Positions 55,864 to 63,241 of a stretch of 64,000 nt of DNA are shown here, piece by piece (positions within the stretch are counted from its first letter, which is position 1; each line of letters starts with the position of its first letter). Origin of the DNA: Kaistella pullorum (lineage in GTDB: Bacteria > Bacteroidota > Bacteroidia > Flavobacteriales > Weeksellaceae); NCBI RefSeq assembly GCF_014837035.1, contig NZ_JACSPS010000003.1, forward strand, positions 310,001 to 374,000, read 5' to 3'. The notes under the pieces were generated by a model, which saw nothing but the letters and a program-made list of their open reading frames with translations, was not told where the DNA came from and made no database searches. The translations under genes were made by a program, and so were the position numbers.

Positions 55864-56625
55864 ATGAAAACCCCGACCAACATTGACGAAGTCCTGCAGC
55901 GACTCGACGATATTATTGCCTGGAGCAAAGTGACAAAAAACCCTGCGGGCTATTTCGCCTCCACTTACAAATGTATGACTGCAGCCGTAGCGCACGGCAT
56001 TAAAAAGAATAAATTCGAAGACGGGCCGCGGATGGAGCGGCTGGATGTTGCTTTTGCCAGCCGCTACCTGGAGGCTTTTGAAAATTACCGTCACGGAAGA
56101 AAATGCACCAACGCGTGGTTCACCGCGTTCGAAGCAGCTAAAAATAAGGACCTGCTGATCATGCAGCACATTCTTCTTGGCATCAATGCGCATATCAATC
56201 TGGATCTGGGAGTTTCGGCGGCTTCTGTAATGCCTTACCGTAGGATCACGCCGCTGAAAAATGACTTCAACACTATCAATAACGTGATTGCAGCCATTAG
56301 CCAAAATGTTCAGGATTCGCTGAACAAAATCTGTTATCCGGTTAGCATAATCGATGAACTTTCAAATGGGCAGGACAATGTGATGCTCGATTTTGCGATT
56401 TCGAAAGCGCGCGACACGTCGTGGGCAAGCGCTTTTATTCTTTCGAATTCCATTCAGATAATTCGGCCTTCATTAATTAGGATGATCGACAACGCAGCGA
56501 CTTTGGTAGCCAGAAACATTATCGTTTCCGAAAAAACACCTGAAAACATCCTGAAAAAATTAAAATCCTGCGAAAGCAGTGACGTTCATAAAAATATCGA
56601 AATACTGTCTGCCACAATAGTCTGA
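55864..56625 (+). CDS. DUF5995 family protein
   Basis: 253 residues from the ATG at 55864; upstream in-frame starts (TTG 55753, ATG 55780) would add a stretch unlike the family. It is soluble and helical. GYFASTYKCMTAAVAHGI, FEDGPRMERLDVAFASRYLEAFENY and LGINAHINLDLGVSAA are the conserved blocks of DUF5995; the His of GINAHINLDLG suggests a metal or active site. Function unknown. The next gene, rmuC, begins 52 bases downstream. Confidence 0.78.
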   Translation: MKTPTNIDEVLQRLDDIIAWSKVTKNPAGYFASTYKCMTAAVAHGIKKNKFEDGPRMERLDVAFASRYLEAFENYRHGRKCTNAWFTAFEAAKNKDLLIMQHILLGINAHINLDLGVSAASVMPYRRITPLKNDFNTINNVIAAISQNVQDSLNKICYPVSIIDELSNGQDNVMLDFAISKARDTSWASAFILSNSIQIIRPSLIRMIDNAATLVARNIIVSEKTPENILKKLKSCESSDVHKNIEILSATIV

Positions 56626-56676
56626 GACTTTGAAAAGGATGCTTCAAATCACTTTTTTTCTTCCTATTTTTGAAAC

Positions 56677-58182
56677 ATGGAAACTACATCTCTGCTTATC
56701 GGACTGGTCGTGGGTGCAATTCTGGGCACTGTTATTTTATATTTTATTCTGAAATCTGCCCATGTTCCGCGAAAAATGTTCGATGAACTAAACAATAACT
56801 TTATCAGAACCAGTTCCGATTTCCAAAATTCGGCAATGAAAATCAGCGTGTTGGAAAACCAGTACCAATCAGAAAAGAAAACCAACAGCGAACAGACGGA
56901 AATCCTGAATCAGCTGAAGAATGAGATAGCGAAAATTTCGGCAGAAAACAATTCTCAGAATCAGAAGATTGCCGAACAGCAGGAACTTAACCAAAAACAA
57001 AGCACAGAAATCCGCAGTTTGCTTGATGAAAAACAAAACCTGATTTCGATAAAATCCCAACTTTCTGCCCAAAATGAAAGTTTGCAACAACTTTTGGACA
57101 ATCAGAAATCCGAGATTGTGAAAATTCAGGAAATGGCGAAGAGTGAATTTAAAAATTTAGCCAATGAGATTCTTGAAGAGAAATCAAAAAGATTCACCGA
57201 AGCCAACAAGGAAAACCTTGACACGCTGCTGAAACCGTTAGGTGAAAATCTGGAAACTTTTAAAAAACGCGTCAATGAAGTCTATGATAACGAAGCCCGC
57301 GAGCGTCACTCGTTAAATAGCACCATCAAAATGATGATGGAGCAGACTACGAAAGTAAGCCAGGAAGCCAATAATCTGGCAACGGCATTGAAAGGTCAGA
57401 CTAAAACGCAGGGCAACTGGGGCGAGATGATTCTCGAAAGAATTCTGGAAGATTCAGGACTTTGCAAAGACCGTGAATATTTCTCCCAATACAATATTAA
57501 GACTGAAACCGGCGAAAACCAAAGACCCGATTTTGTGCTGAAACTTCCCGGAAACCAAATCGTTATCATCGACTCTAAAGTCTCGCTGAACGCTTACGAA
57601 AGGATGTGTTCTGCGGAAACCGAAGAAGAACGGAAGCAAAATCTCAATCTTCACGTAGCCGCCATCAAAAAACATATTGATACGCTGGCGCTGAAGCGGT
57701 ATGATAATCTGAAGGAAGCATTAGATTTCACCATCATGTTCATCCCCGTGGAGCCGGCCTTCCTTACCGCTGTGCAATATGATCAGCAACTTTGGAATTA
57801 CGCCTACCATAAACACGTGATTCTGCTAAGTCCGACGAACTTGATTGCCTACCTTAAACTTATTTCTGATGTTTGGAAACGTGCAGACCAAAGCCAAAAT
57901 GCAGAAGAGATCGCACGGCAGGCCGCAGCGCTTTATGATAAATTTGAAGGATTCGTATCTGATTTACTGAGCATCGGCAAAAAAATGGACGGTGCGAAGG
58001 TAGATTATGAAAATGCGATGAAAAAACTGGCTTCGGGCAACGGAAACCTGGTACGTTCCGCCGAAAAACTGCGTCAACTGGGCATAAAACCAAAGAAAAA
58101 TTTGCCCGGAGCGCTACTTGAACGTGCAAACGTAGAAGAAATCGATTATCAAAATGATGAAAGCCAACCTACCAATGATTGA
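56677..58182 (+). CDS. rmuC: DNA recombination protein RmuC
   Basis: 501 residues. An N-terminal helix (5-27) anchors it in the membrane; residues 40-200 are a long coiled coil; 225-420 hold the PD-(D/E)xK-like nuclease core (GNWGEMILERIL, RPDFVLKLPGNQIVIIDSKVSLNAYE). RmuC limits inversion between repeats in E. coli. A -7-like box TATTTTTG (56665-56672) ends only 4 bases before the ATG. The stop overlaps the next gene by 8 bases. Confidence 0.93.
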   Translation: METTSLLIGLVVGAILGTVILYFILKSAHVPRKMFDELNNNFIRTSSDFQNSAMKISVLENQYQSEKKTNSEQTEILNQLKNEIAKISAENNSQNQKIAEQQELNQKQSTEIRSLLDEKQNLISIKSQLSAQNESLQQLLDNQKSEIVKIQEMAKSEFKNLANEILEEKSKRFTEANKENLDTLLKPLGENLETFKKRVNEVYDNEARERHSLNSTIKMMMEQTTKVSQEANNLATALKGQTKTQGNWGEMILERILEDSGLCKDREYFSQYNIKTETGENQRPDFVLKLPGNQIVIIDSKVSLNAYERMCSAETEEERKQNLNLHVAAIKKHIDTLALKRYDNLKEALDFTIMFIPVEPAFLTAVQYDQQLWNYAYHKHVILLSPTNLIAYLKLISDVWKRADQSQNAEEIARQAAALYDKFEGFVSDLLSIGKKMDGAKVDYENAMKKLASGNGNLVRSAEKLRQLGIKPKKNLPGALLERANVEEIDYQNDESQPTND

Positions 58183-58948
58183 GAGTCTGCAAAATGAGAA
58201 AATCAAGCACGTTACACGGCTTTTGAGTGATAACCGTTTCCGCAAAAAATCGGGGTTGTTTGCTGTGGAAGGCCAGCAGGAAAATACGAGAGCGCAGCAG
58301 TTTGGTTTTGAAAGTGAGGAGTTCTATATCTGCGAAGGTATTTTCAAAGCCGCGATACCGCAGGGAAAAGTACATTTCGTGTCCGAAAAAGTTTACGAAA
58401 AACTCGCCTACCGCGGGACATCCGAAGGAATCATCGGCATTTATCAGACAAAGAATGCTTTGCTTGAGGATTTCCAACCCAAACCGGATTCAGCCGTCAT
58501 TATTTTGGAAGGAATAGAAAAACCAGGAAATCTCGGTGCGATATTGCGAAGCTGTGAAGCTTTCGGAATTGATGGACTCGTGATTACAGATCCGAAAGTA
58601 GATTTCTACAATCCCAATGTGATCAGGTCCAGCGTTGGCTGTCTGTTTGGGATGAATGTTTTTGCTGCAACAAACGAAAGTGCTGTTCAGTTTTTAGAGC
58701 GGAATAAGTTTAATATTTACACCACGATGATGTCAGCAGACGCGGGCGATCTCTTTGCAGAAGAGTTGACAGCACGCTGCGCAATGGTTTTCGGTACAGA
58801 ACATTCGGGCTTGAGCGAATTTTGGGAAAAAATCGGGAGGAATACATTGATACCGATGTCCGGCAGTATCGATTCGTTGAATCTCAGCAATGCCGTAGCA
58901 ATCACGGCCTATGAGATCAGCAGACAAAAACTTCAGGTGAGGCCATAA
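58175..58948 (+). CDS. TrmH-family RNA 2'-O-methyltransferase
   Basis: 257 residues from the ATG at 58175 (an ATG at 58154 would add seven unusual residues; MIESLQNEKIKHVTRLL is the typical family start). The N-terminal substrate-binding domain (1-95) is followed by the SPOUT knot with its three motifs: ILEGIEKPGNLGAILRSCEAFG, VFGTEHSGLS and IPMSGSIDSLNLSNAVAI. It methylates a ribose in rRNA or tRNA; the site cannot be told from sequence. It overlaps the end of rmuC by 8 bases and is followed by a hairpin. Confidence 0.9.
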   Translation: MIESLQNEKIKHVTRLLSDNRFRKKSGLFAVEGQQENTRAQQFGFESEEFYICEGIFKAAIPQGKVHFVSEKVYEKLAYRGTSEGIIGIYQTKNALLEDFQPKPDSAVIILEGIEKPGNLGAILRSCEAFGIDGLVITDPKVDFYNPNVIRSSVGCLFGMNVFAATNESAVQFLERNKFNIYTTMMSADAGDLFAEELTARCAMVFGTEHSGLSEFWEKIGRNTLIPMSGSIDSLNLSNAVAITAYEISRQKLQVRP

Positions 58949-58950
58949 AA

Positions 58951-58984
58951 AAAACCGCTCATGCTGAAAGCACGAGCGGTTTGT
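58951..58984. terminator. Terminator between the methyltransferase and Ala-rich lipoprotein genes
   Basis: AAACCGCTC and GAGCGGTTT form a 9-bp stem extended by TGC/GCA after one mismatch. A-rich and T-rich flanks allow use from both directions. Confidence 0.75.
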
Positions 58985-59002
58985 TTGTGTAAATAATGCT
59001 GA

Positions 59003-59332
59003 TTATTTGTTTACAGCATCTTTAGCTTCTTTAGCAGCATCTTTAGCAGCGTCAGCAGCACCAGTTGCAGCATCTCCAGCAGCTTTAGCAGCATCTTTAG
59101 CAGCATCAGCACCAGCAGCAGTAGTTGCAGAAGCAGCATCAGCAGCAGCGTCAACAGTTACAGCAGCAGCAGAATCAACTACAGAAGCAGCAGAATCAGC
59201 AACAACAGCTGAAGAATCTACAGCAGCAGCAGCAGCTGAATCAACACCGTTAGCAGTTTCTACAGTTTCAGATTTGTTACAAGCTACAAGAGCAACAGCA
59301 GCGATAGCAGCTACGAAGAATGACTTTTTCAT
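59003..59332 (-). CDS. Ala-rich lipoprotein with LEA-like repeats
   Basis: 109 residues. The lipobox Cys18 (VALVACNKSE) marks a lipoprotein. The mature chain is about 40 percent Ala with Asp, Ser, Val, then Lys. Residues 35-70 repeat VDSAAA-like units; residues 72-108 repeat DAAKDAAKAAG-like units that would form an amphipathic helix as in LEA or apolipoprotein-type sequences. No Cys or aromatic residue follows Cys18. It may coat or space envelope layers, or protect under desiccation; this is inference. A TACCTTTG box lies 67 bases upstream. Confidence 0.75.
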   Translation of the reverse strand: MKKSFFVAAIAAVALVACNKSETVETANGVDSAAAAAVDSSAVVADSAASVVDSAAAVTVDAAADAASATTAAGADAAKDAAKAAGDAATGAADAAKDAAKEAKDAVNK

Positions 59333-59398
59333 AATAAATAAATTTAATTGTTTTTGTTTCTTTTAAAAATCCGTTCAAGTATCTCTATTTGAACAGGA

Positions 59399-59406
59399 CA
59401 AAGGTA
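59399..59406 (-). promoter_or_regulatory. -7 promoter element of the Ala-rich lipoprotein gene
   Basis: TACCTTTG on the minus strand, 67 bases upstream of the ATG at 59332. The nearest TTTG (59434-59431) is 24 bases further upstream, longer than usual. Confidence 0.5.
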
Positions 59407-59420
59407 GAACGGATAATAAA

Positions 59421-59452
59421 TTTGTATGCGCAAATTAATTGTAATACCTTTG
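59421..59452 (+). promoter_or_regulatory. Promoter of the HTH-transmembrane gene
   Basis: TTTG (59421-59424), 20 bases, then TACCTTTG (59445-59452). It is divergent from the identical minus-strand box at 59399-59406. Confidence 0.65.
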
Positions 59453-59511
59453 TAAAGCTGTTTTACAAAATACAACACCTGTAAATCAGGACATTAAATA
59501 AAACGACTACA

Positions 59512-60669
59512 TTGAGCCATTTAGATATTTTACATTTTGAACAACTCAAAAAGGAGGTTGAAAGCCGATATTTGGAAAATCACAGCCCGTCCTTTGAAGA
59601 AATTTCTAAGTGGAAAGGGATTGACATTATTTATTTTCAGGAGGATCTGCGTAAAATCGCGAAAGGAAACATCAGTGAGAAGACTTTCTATACCTATTTC
59701 AAAACCTCACCTGTAACTAAGCTTCCGCGTATCGATATGCTCAATTTGCTCTCTGTTTATGCAGGATACGCCTCGTGGTACGACTTTAAAAAGAATCATC
59801 TTTTCGCAGACGAAGTGTTACAGGAAAGAGAAGAAGCAGTAGAAAATAGTTCTACTGGAGATTTAATTCCTGAAGCAAGTTCTGATTCCCGCATCGCGCA
59901 GACAAATGAGGAAAAAAGACTGCCCACCAGCAGTTCAGAAACTGATGAAAACGATATTTTACAAAAATCAAATACTGATAATCAAGTAATTAAACAAAAT
60001 ACCTCTTCGCTCGAAACTTACGACACGCAGGATTCCAAGTCTGCTTTTACGGTGATCAAAAAGTACGTTTGGCTTGGCATTTCAGTATTGCTTGCGGTGG
60101 CTGTAGGTCTTCTTATATTTAAAGACGAATTGTTCAGTAAAAAATATTATTACAGCTTCATCGATGCTGACCGCAATTCGAAAATCAATGCGGAACTACA
60201 GGTGCAGATCCTGAAAGAAAATGAATCACCAATCCTCTATTCCGCGAAACCGAATGAACCTTTTGTGTACACCACAAAATCAAAGGACCTTACGATGGTT
60301 GTTTCGTCTCCTTATTACCGAACGGACACCATACAGCGTAATCTGGAAACGGCGCCGGAAGCGGAAAACATCGAATTGAAGCCCAACGACTACGCGATCA
60401 TGCTCTTTTATTATTCGAAATCTATAACAGACTTGAAAAAGAAACGGGTAAGTTTGAACTATTTGATCAGCGACAATGCGCTGATTTATCAGGTTTTCGA
60501 CAATCAGTTTTATGGCGTCGAAACAATGGATAAACAGCGGTACATCAATCTCGTAACATTACCGTCAACCTCCCTGGAAAACCTTGAAGTGATTGATACA
60601 CAGACCAATCAATCCGGGAAAATAGTGATGATTAAATTTAAAATCGGCACCAATGAAGAAAACAAATAG
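59512..60669 (+). CDS. Membrane-anchored protein with N-terminal HTH-like domain
   Basis: 385 residues, starting with TTG at 59512 (no ATG fits the conserved start). Residues 5-95 are helical with ISEKTFYTYFKT and LSVYAGYASWYDFKKNH, a pattern found at the N-terminus of several Bacteroidota regulators and resembling a DNA-binding-type fold. Residues 105-178 are a Ser/Asp/Thr-rich linker; 185-203 are a single membrane helix; 210-385 form a periplasmic beta domain. The layout (cytoplasmic reader, helix, outer sensor) suggests signalling across the membrane. It overlaps the following lipoprotein gene by 17 bases. Confidence 0.65.
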   Translation: MSHLDILHFEQLKKEVESRYLENHSPSFEEISKWKGIDIIYFQEDLRKIAKGNISEKTFYTYFKTSPVTKLPRIDMLNLLSVYAGYASWYDFKKNHLFADEVLQEREEAVENSSTGDLIPEASSDSRIAQTNEEKRLPTSSSETDENDILQKSNTDNQVIKQNTSSLETYDTQDSKSAFTVIKKYVWLGISVLLAVAVGLLIFKDELFSKKYYYSFIDADRNSKINAELQVQILKENESPILYSAKPNEPFVYTTKSKDLTMVVSSPYYRTDTIQRNLETAPEAENIELKPNDYAIMLFYYSKSITDLKKKRVSLNYLISDNALIYQVFDNQFYGVETMDKQRYINLVTLPSTSLENLEVIDTQTNQSGKIVMIKFKIGTNEENK

Positions 60670-61237
60670 ATTATTTTACAGCCTTATTCTGTTGCTCGCG
60701 ACACTTTATTCATGTAATAAGGAAACTAAAGGTCCGTCTGACCTGGAAAAAATCCGGAACAACACCAACAAAGTCTCTTATCCGGCAAATAAGATGGACA
60801 GCGCTCAGGCGATTTCTTTTATCACAAAGCAGAAAATTCAGGAATTGCTTGATCTTTCCACGCTCTACACCTCGGGAAACCGTGATACAGAGATAGATTC
60901 AGTGATCTACGCACAGATGCAGAGATATTTTGCAAATCCTGACTCTACCAAGCTCGCACCTTTGCTCGCAGAACTCGACAGCCTGAATGTAGCATCAGCC
61001 AAAGTGGGCAATTTAGCTGTGAATAAGCGTATCGTGGGTTCTGACACACTGGATTTTGCGAAGTTTGATGTCGAATATTTTGATGACAGCAACCGAAAGC
61101 TTGGAATTTTCTCTAAAAATGCGGAATATATCCTTCGTCCTTCGCCTGTAAAATTCAAAAAAGAATTCAAGTTTTACTTTGTAAACTTTGATGCACCGGT
61201 GCCAAATGACAGCACCGCGGTAGGCGTCACAAGATAA
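60653..61237 (+). CDS. Lipoprotein of unknown function
   Basis: 194 residues. The lipobox is LATLYSCNKE (Cys21). The mature chain is mixed helical then beta, with one conserved-looking block LGIFSKNAEYILRPSPVKFKKEFKFYF. It overlaps the preceding membrane gene by 17 bases, so the two are co-translated and probably work together in the envelope. Its 3' end overlaps the oppositely oriented 5-formyl-THF cyclo-ligase gene by 64 bases. Confidence 0.7.
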   Translation: MKKTNRLFYSLILLLATLYSCNKETKGPSDLEKIRNNTNKVSYPANKMDSAQAISFITKQKIQELLDLSTLYTSGNRDTEIDSVIYAQMQRYFANPDSTKLAPLLAELDSLNVASAKVGNLAVNKRIVGSDTLDFAKFDVEYFDDSNRKLGIFSKNAEYILRPSPVKFKKEFKFYFVNFDAPVPNDSTAVGVTR

Positions 61238-61761
61238 TCCAGCGGGATATCTTCATGCCATACATCATCGATAATTTCATCCGGCGGAAAGAAATTGACT
61301 CCCACTTTCTTGGCTTGCGGATTAATATCGGCAAAAAAATGATCATAAAATCCTTTGCCGTAACCCACCCGGTTGCCAAACCGGTCTGCGTACATTAAAG
61401 GAACGATTACGAGATCATATTCTACACCTTTAATTTCAGTGTTAGTTTCCGGTTCAGGAATCCCCCATTTATTCGGAACTAACAGGGTTTGCGCTAACAG
61501 TTCTACCGCGATCATCTTCTCACCCACGACTTTCGGAACGAAAATCCTACAGTTAGAGGTCCTGAAATATTCAATGAAAAGTTCAGTCTGTACTTCCTCC
61601 TTAGAGTATGCTGTAAGAAAACAGTGAATATTCTGACCTTCAGTTAGCTCAAAGTACTTACTGAAATTTTCAAAAATCTTCCGGGACAATTCCGCTACGT
61701 CCTGCTGCGAGAGCATCGCACGCTTTTGTCGGTATTTTATTCTGATGTAAGCTTTGGTCAT
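61174..61761 (-). CDS. 5-formyltetrahydrofolate cyclo-ligase
   Basis: 195 residues. It converts 5-formyl-THF to 5,10-methenyl-THF with ATP. The ATP-site motif GYGKGFYDHFF is present near residue 138, with VPLMYADRFGNRV before it and the C-terminal PLDYLVTPTAVL. The last 21 codons lie inside the convergent lipoprotein gene. It is followed upstream, one base away, by the ferredoxin gene in the same direction, so all four minus-strand genes at the window end may be one unit. Confidence 0.9.
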   Translation of the reverse strand: MTKAYIRIKYRQKRAMLSQQDVAELSRKIFENFSKYFELTEGQNIHCFLTAYSKEEVQTELFIEYFRTSNCRIFVPKVVGEKMIAVELLAQTLLVPNKWGIPEPETNTEIKGVEYDLVIVPLMYADRFGNRVGYGKGFYDHFFADINPQAKKVGVNFFPPDEIIDDVWHEDIPLDYLVTPTAVLSFGTGASKFTK

Positions 61762-61762
61762 T

Positions 61763-61993
61763 TTATATCGCTTTTACCGAAATTATTTTCACCGGACAGG
61801 CTTTTGCAGCCTTTTCACAGGGGTCAAAAGCTTCATGATTAGGCGTTTTGAACGTATAAAAACCCTTTTTATCGAGTGTTTTCAGCAACACAGATTTACC
61901 GTCTTTTTTGGACATCCGGAAGAATTCCGGCGCAAATTCTGCGCAGTAGTTACAGCCAATGCACTTTTCGCGCTGCAAGGTCACGATCACCAT
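61763..61993 (-). CDS. Ferredoxin, single 4Fe-4S type
   Basis: 76 residues. CIGCNYC (Cys11, 14, 17) with Cys66 in ACPVKI binds one 4Fe-4S cluster; an extra Cys59 is present. It carries low-potential electrons in the cytoplasm. Its ATG overlaps the U32 stop (TGATG), so it is coupled to trhP. It may supply electrons for TrhP or for Fe-S assembly. Confidence 0.88.
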   Translation of the reverse strand: MVIVTLQREKCIGCNYCAEFAPEFFRMSKKDGKSVLLKTLDKKGFYTFKTPNHEAFDPCEKAAKACPVKIISVKAI

Positions 61994-63240
61994 CAGTTAT
62001 TCTCTACAATTTTGTAGAGTTTGTCCGAAGGTCGCACACGAAAATCTGTTTTGAAAGTGATGACATCAGTCTTTGAAGCTTTTTCTGCGGCAGGTTTTTG
62101 ATCGACGATCATTGATTCAAGTAGCATTTCCTGCGAACCCGTAGTCGGTCCCTGGATTAAAACTCTGTCGCCTACCGCGAGGTCGTACGCTTCAATTAAG
62201 AATTCAGCCACATTTGATTTTGGATAAAAGTGGCGGCCTTTTCCGATGTACACTTTCTTCGGCGTCGCACTTGAACCCGAGGTTTCAGACCATTCGCCGA
62301 GTTCCTGACCTAAATAATAACCAGACCAGAAACCACGGTTGTACACGATTTCAAGCCTAGCCATCCAGTCAGCCACTTTTTCGGGAGAGTAGGTTCCGTC
62401 GAAGATGGCGTCGATCGCTTCTCGGTAACTTTTGGTAACAGTCGCTACGTATTCCGGTGCGCGGCCGCGACCTTCAATTTTCAGAACTTTTACTCCTGAT
62501 TCAACCACCTGATCGAGGAAACTGATGGTACACAGGTCTTTCGGCGACATCATATATTCGTTGTCGAGTTCTATCTCAAAACCCGTCTCCTGATCGATAA
62601 CTGTGTACTTTTTTCGGCAGTTCTGTTTGCAGGCGCCTCTGTTCGCCGATGAATTATGAGAATGTAAACTTAAATAACATTTCCCCGAAACCGCCATGCA
62701 TAAGGCACCGTGACCAAAAATTTCCACCTCAACAAGGTTTCCGGAAGGTCCGCGTACATCATCTTTAACGATTTGGTCGCAGATTTTTTTTATTTGAGTA
62801 ATGCTGAGCTCGCGGCTCATCACAATCGTATCAGCAAACAGCGCATAAAATTTCACGGTTTCGATGTTGGTGACGTTGATCTGGGTGGAAATGTGAACCT
62901 CCATCCCAATCTGTCGAGCGTACGAAATTACAGCTTGATCCATGGCAATTACAGCCGTAAGGTTGGCGGCCTTTGCTTTATCTAAAAGTGTTTTGATTAA
63001 AGATAAATCGTGATCGTAGATGATCGTATTTAAAGTTAGATACGTTCGAACTCCTTTCTCCGAACATCTTCTGGCAATTTCCGGTAAGTCATCGATTGTA
63101 AAATTCATCGACGCCCGTGCGCGCATGTTCAGCTGTTCTACACCGAAATAAACGGAATCTGCACCGTTGTCCAAAGCAGCCTGCATCGAAGTGAAATCAC
63201 CGGCTGGTGACATCAACTCCATTTTTCCTGAAGCCGTCAT
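61993..63240 (-). CDS. trhP: U32-family tRNA hydroxylation protein TrhP
   Basis: 415 residues. U32 proteins of this type form 5-hydroxyuridine at tRNA position 34 using prephenate, independent of O2. Residues 8-320 are the U32 core (MELMSPAGDFTSMQAALDNGADSVYFG). Cys181, Cys188, Cys204 and Cys208 (GALCMAVSGKC, RGACKQNC) are the conserved Fe-S ligands. Residues 327-413 form a small beta-barrel domain (IGKGRHFYPKSNVAEF, VGDRVLIQGPTTGSQEM, FRVRPSDKL). The neighbouring TrhO protein ends in the same domain. It starts one base after the trhO stop and overlaps the ferredoxin gene. Confidence 0.87.
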   Translation of the reverse strand: MTASGKMELMSPAGDFTSMQAALDNGADSVYFGVEQLNMRARASMNFTIDDLPEIARRCSEKGVRTYLTLNTIIYDHDLSLIKTLLDKAKAANLTAVIAMDQAVISYARQIGMEVHISTQINVTNIETVKFYALFADTIVMSRELSITQIKKICDQIVKDDVRGPSGNLVEVEIFGHGALCMAVSGKCYLSLHSHNSSANRGACKQNCRKKYTVIDQETGFEIELDNEYMMSPKDLCTISFLDQVVESGVKVLKIEGRGRAPEYVATVTKSYREAIDAIFDGTYSPEKVADWMARLEIVYNRGFWSGYYLGQELGEWSETSGSSATPKKVYIGKGRHFYPKSNVAEFLIEAYDLAVGDRVLIQGPTTGSQEMLLESMIVDQKPAAEKASKTDVITFKTDFRVRPSDKLYKIVENN

Positions 63241-63241
63241 T

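Noticed and set aside
59007-59366. Long Ala/Ser-rich frame on the plus strand opposite the Ala-rich lipoprotein
   Set aside because: It is the complement of GCA/GCT-rich codons. The minus-strand reading has a lipoprotein signal, a promoter box and normal end.
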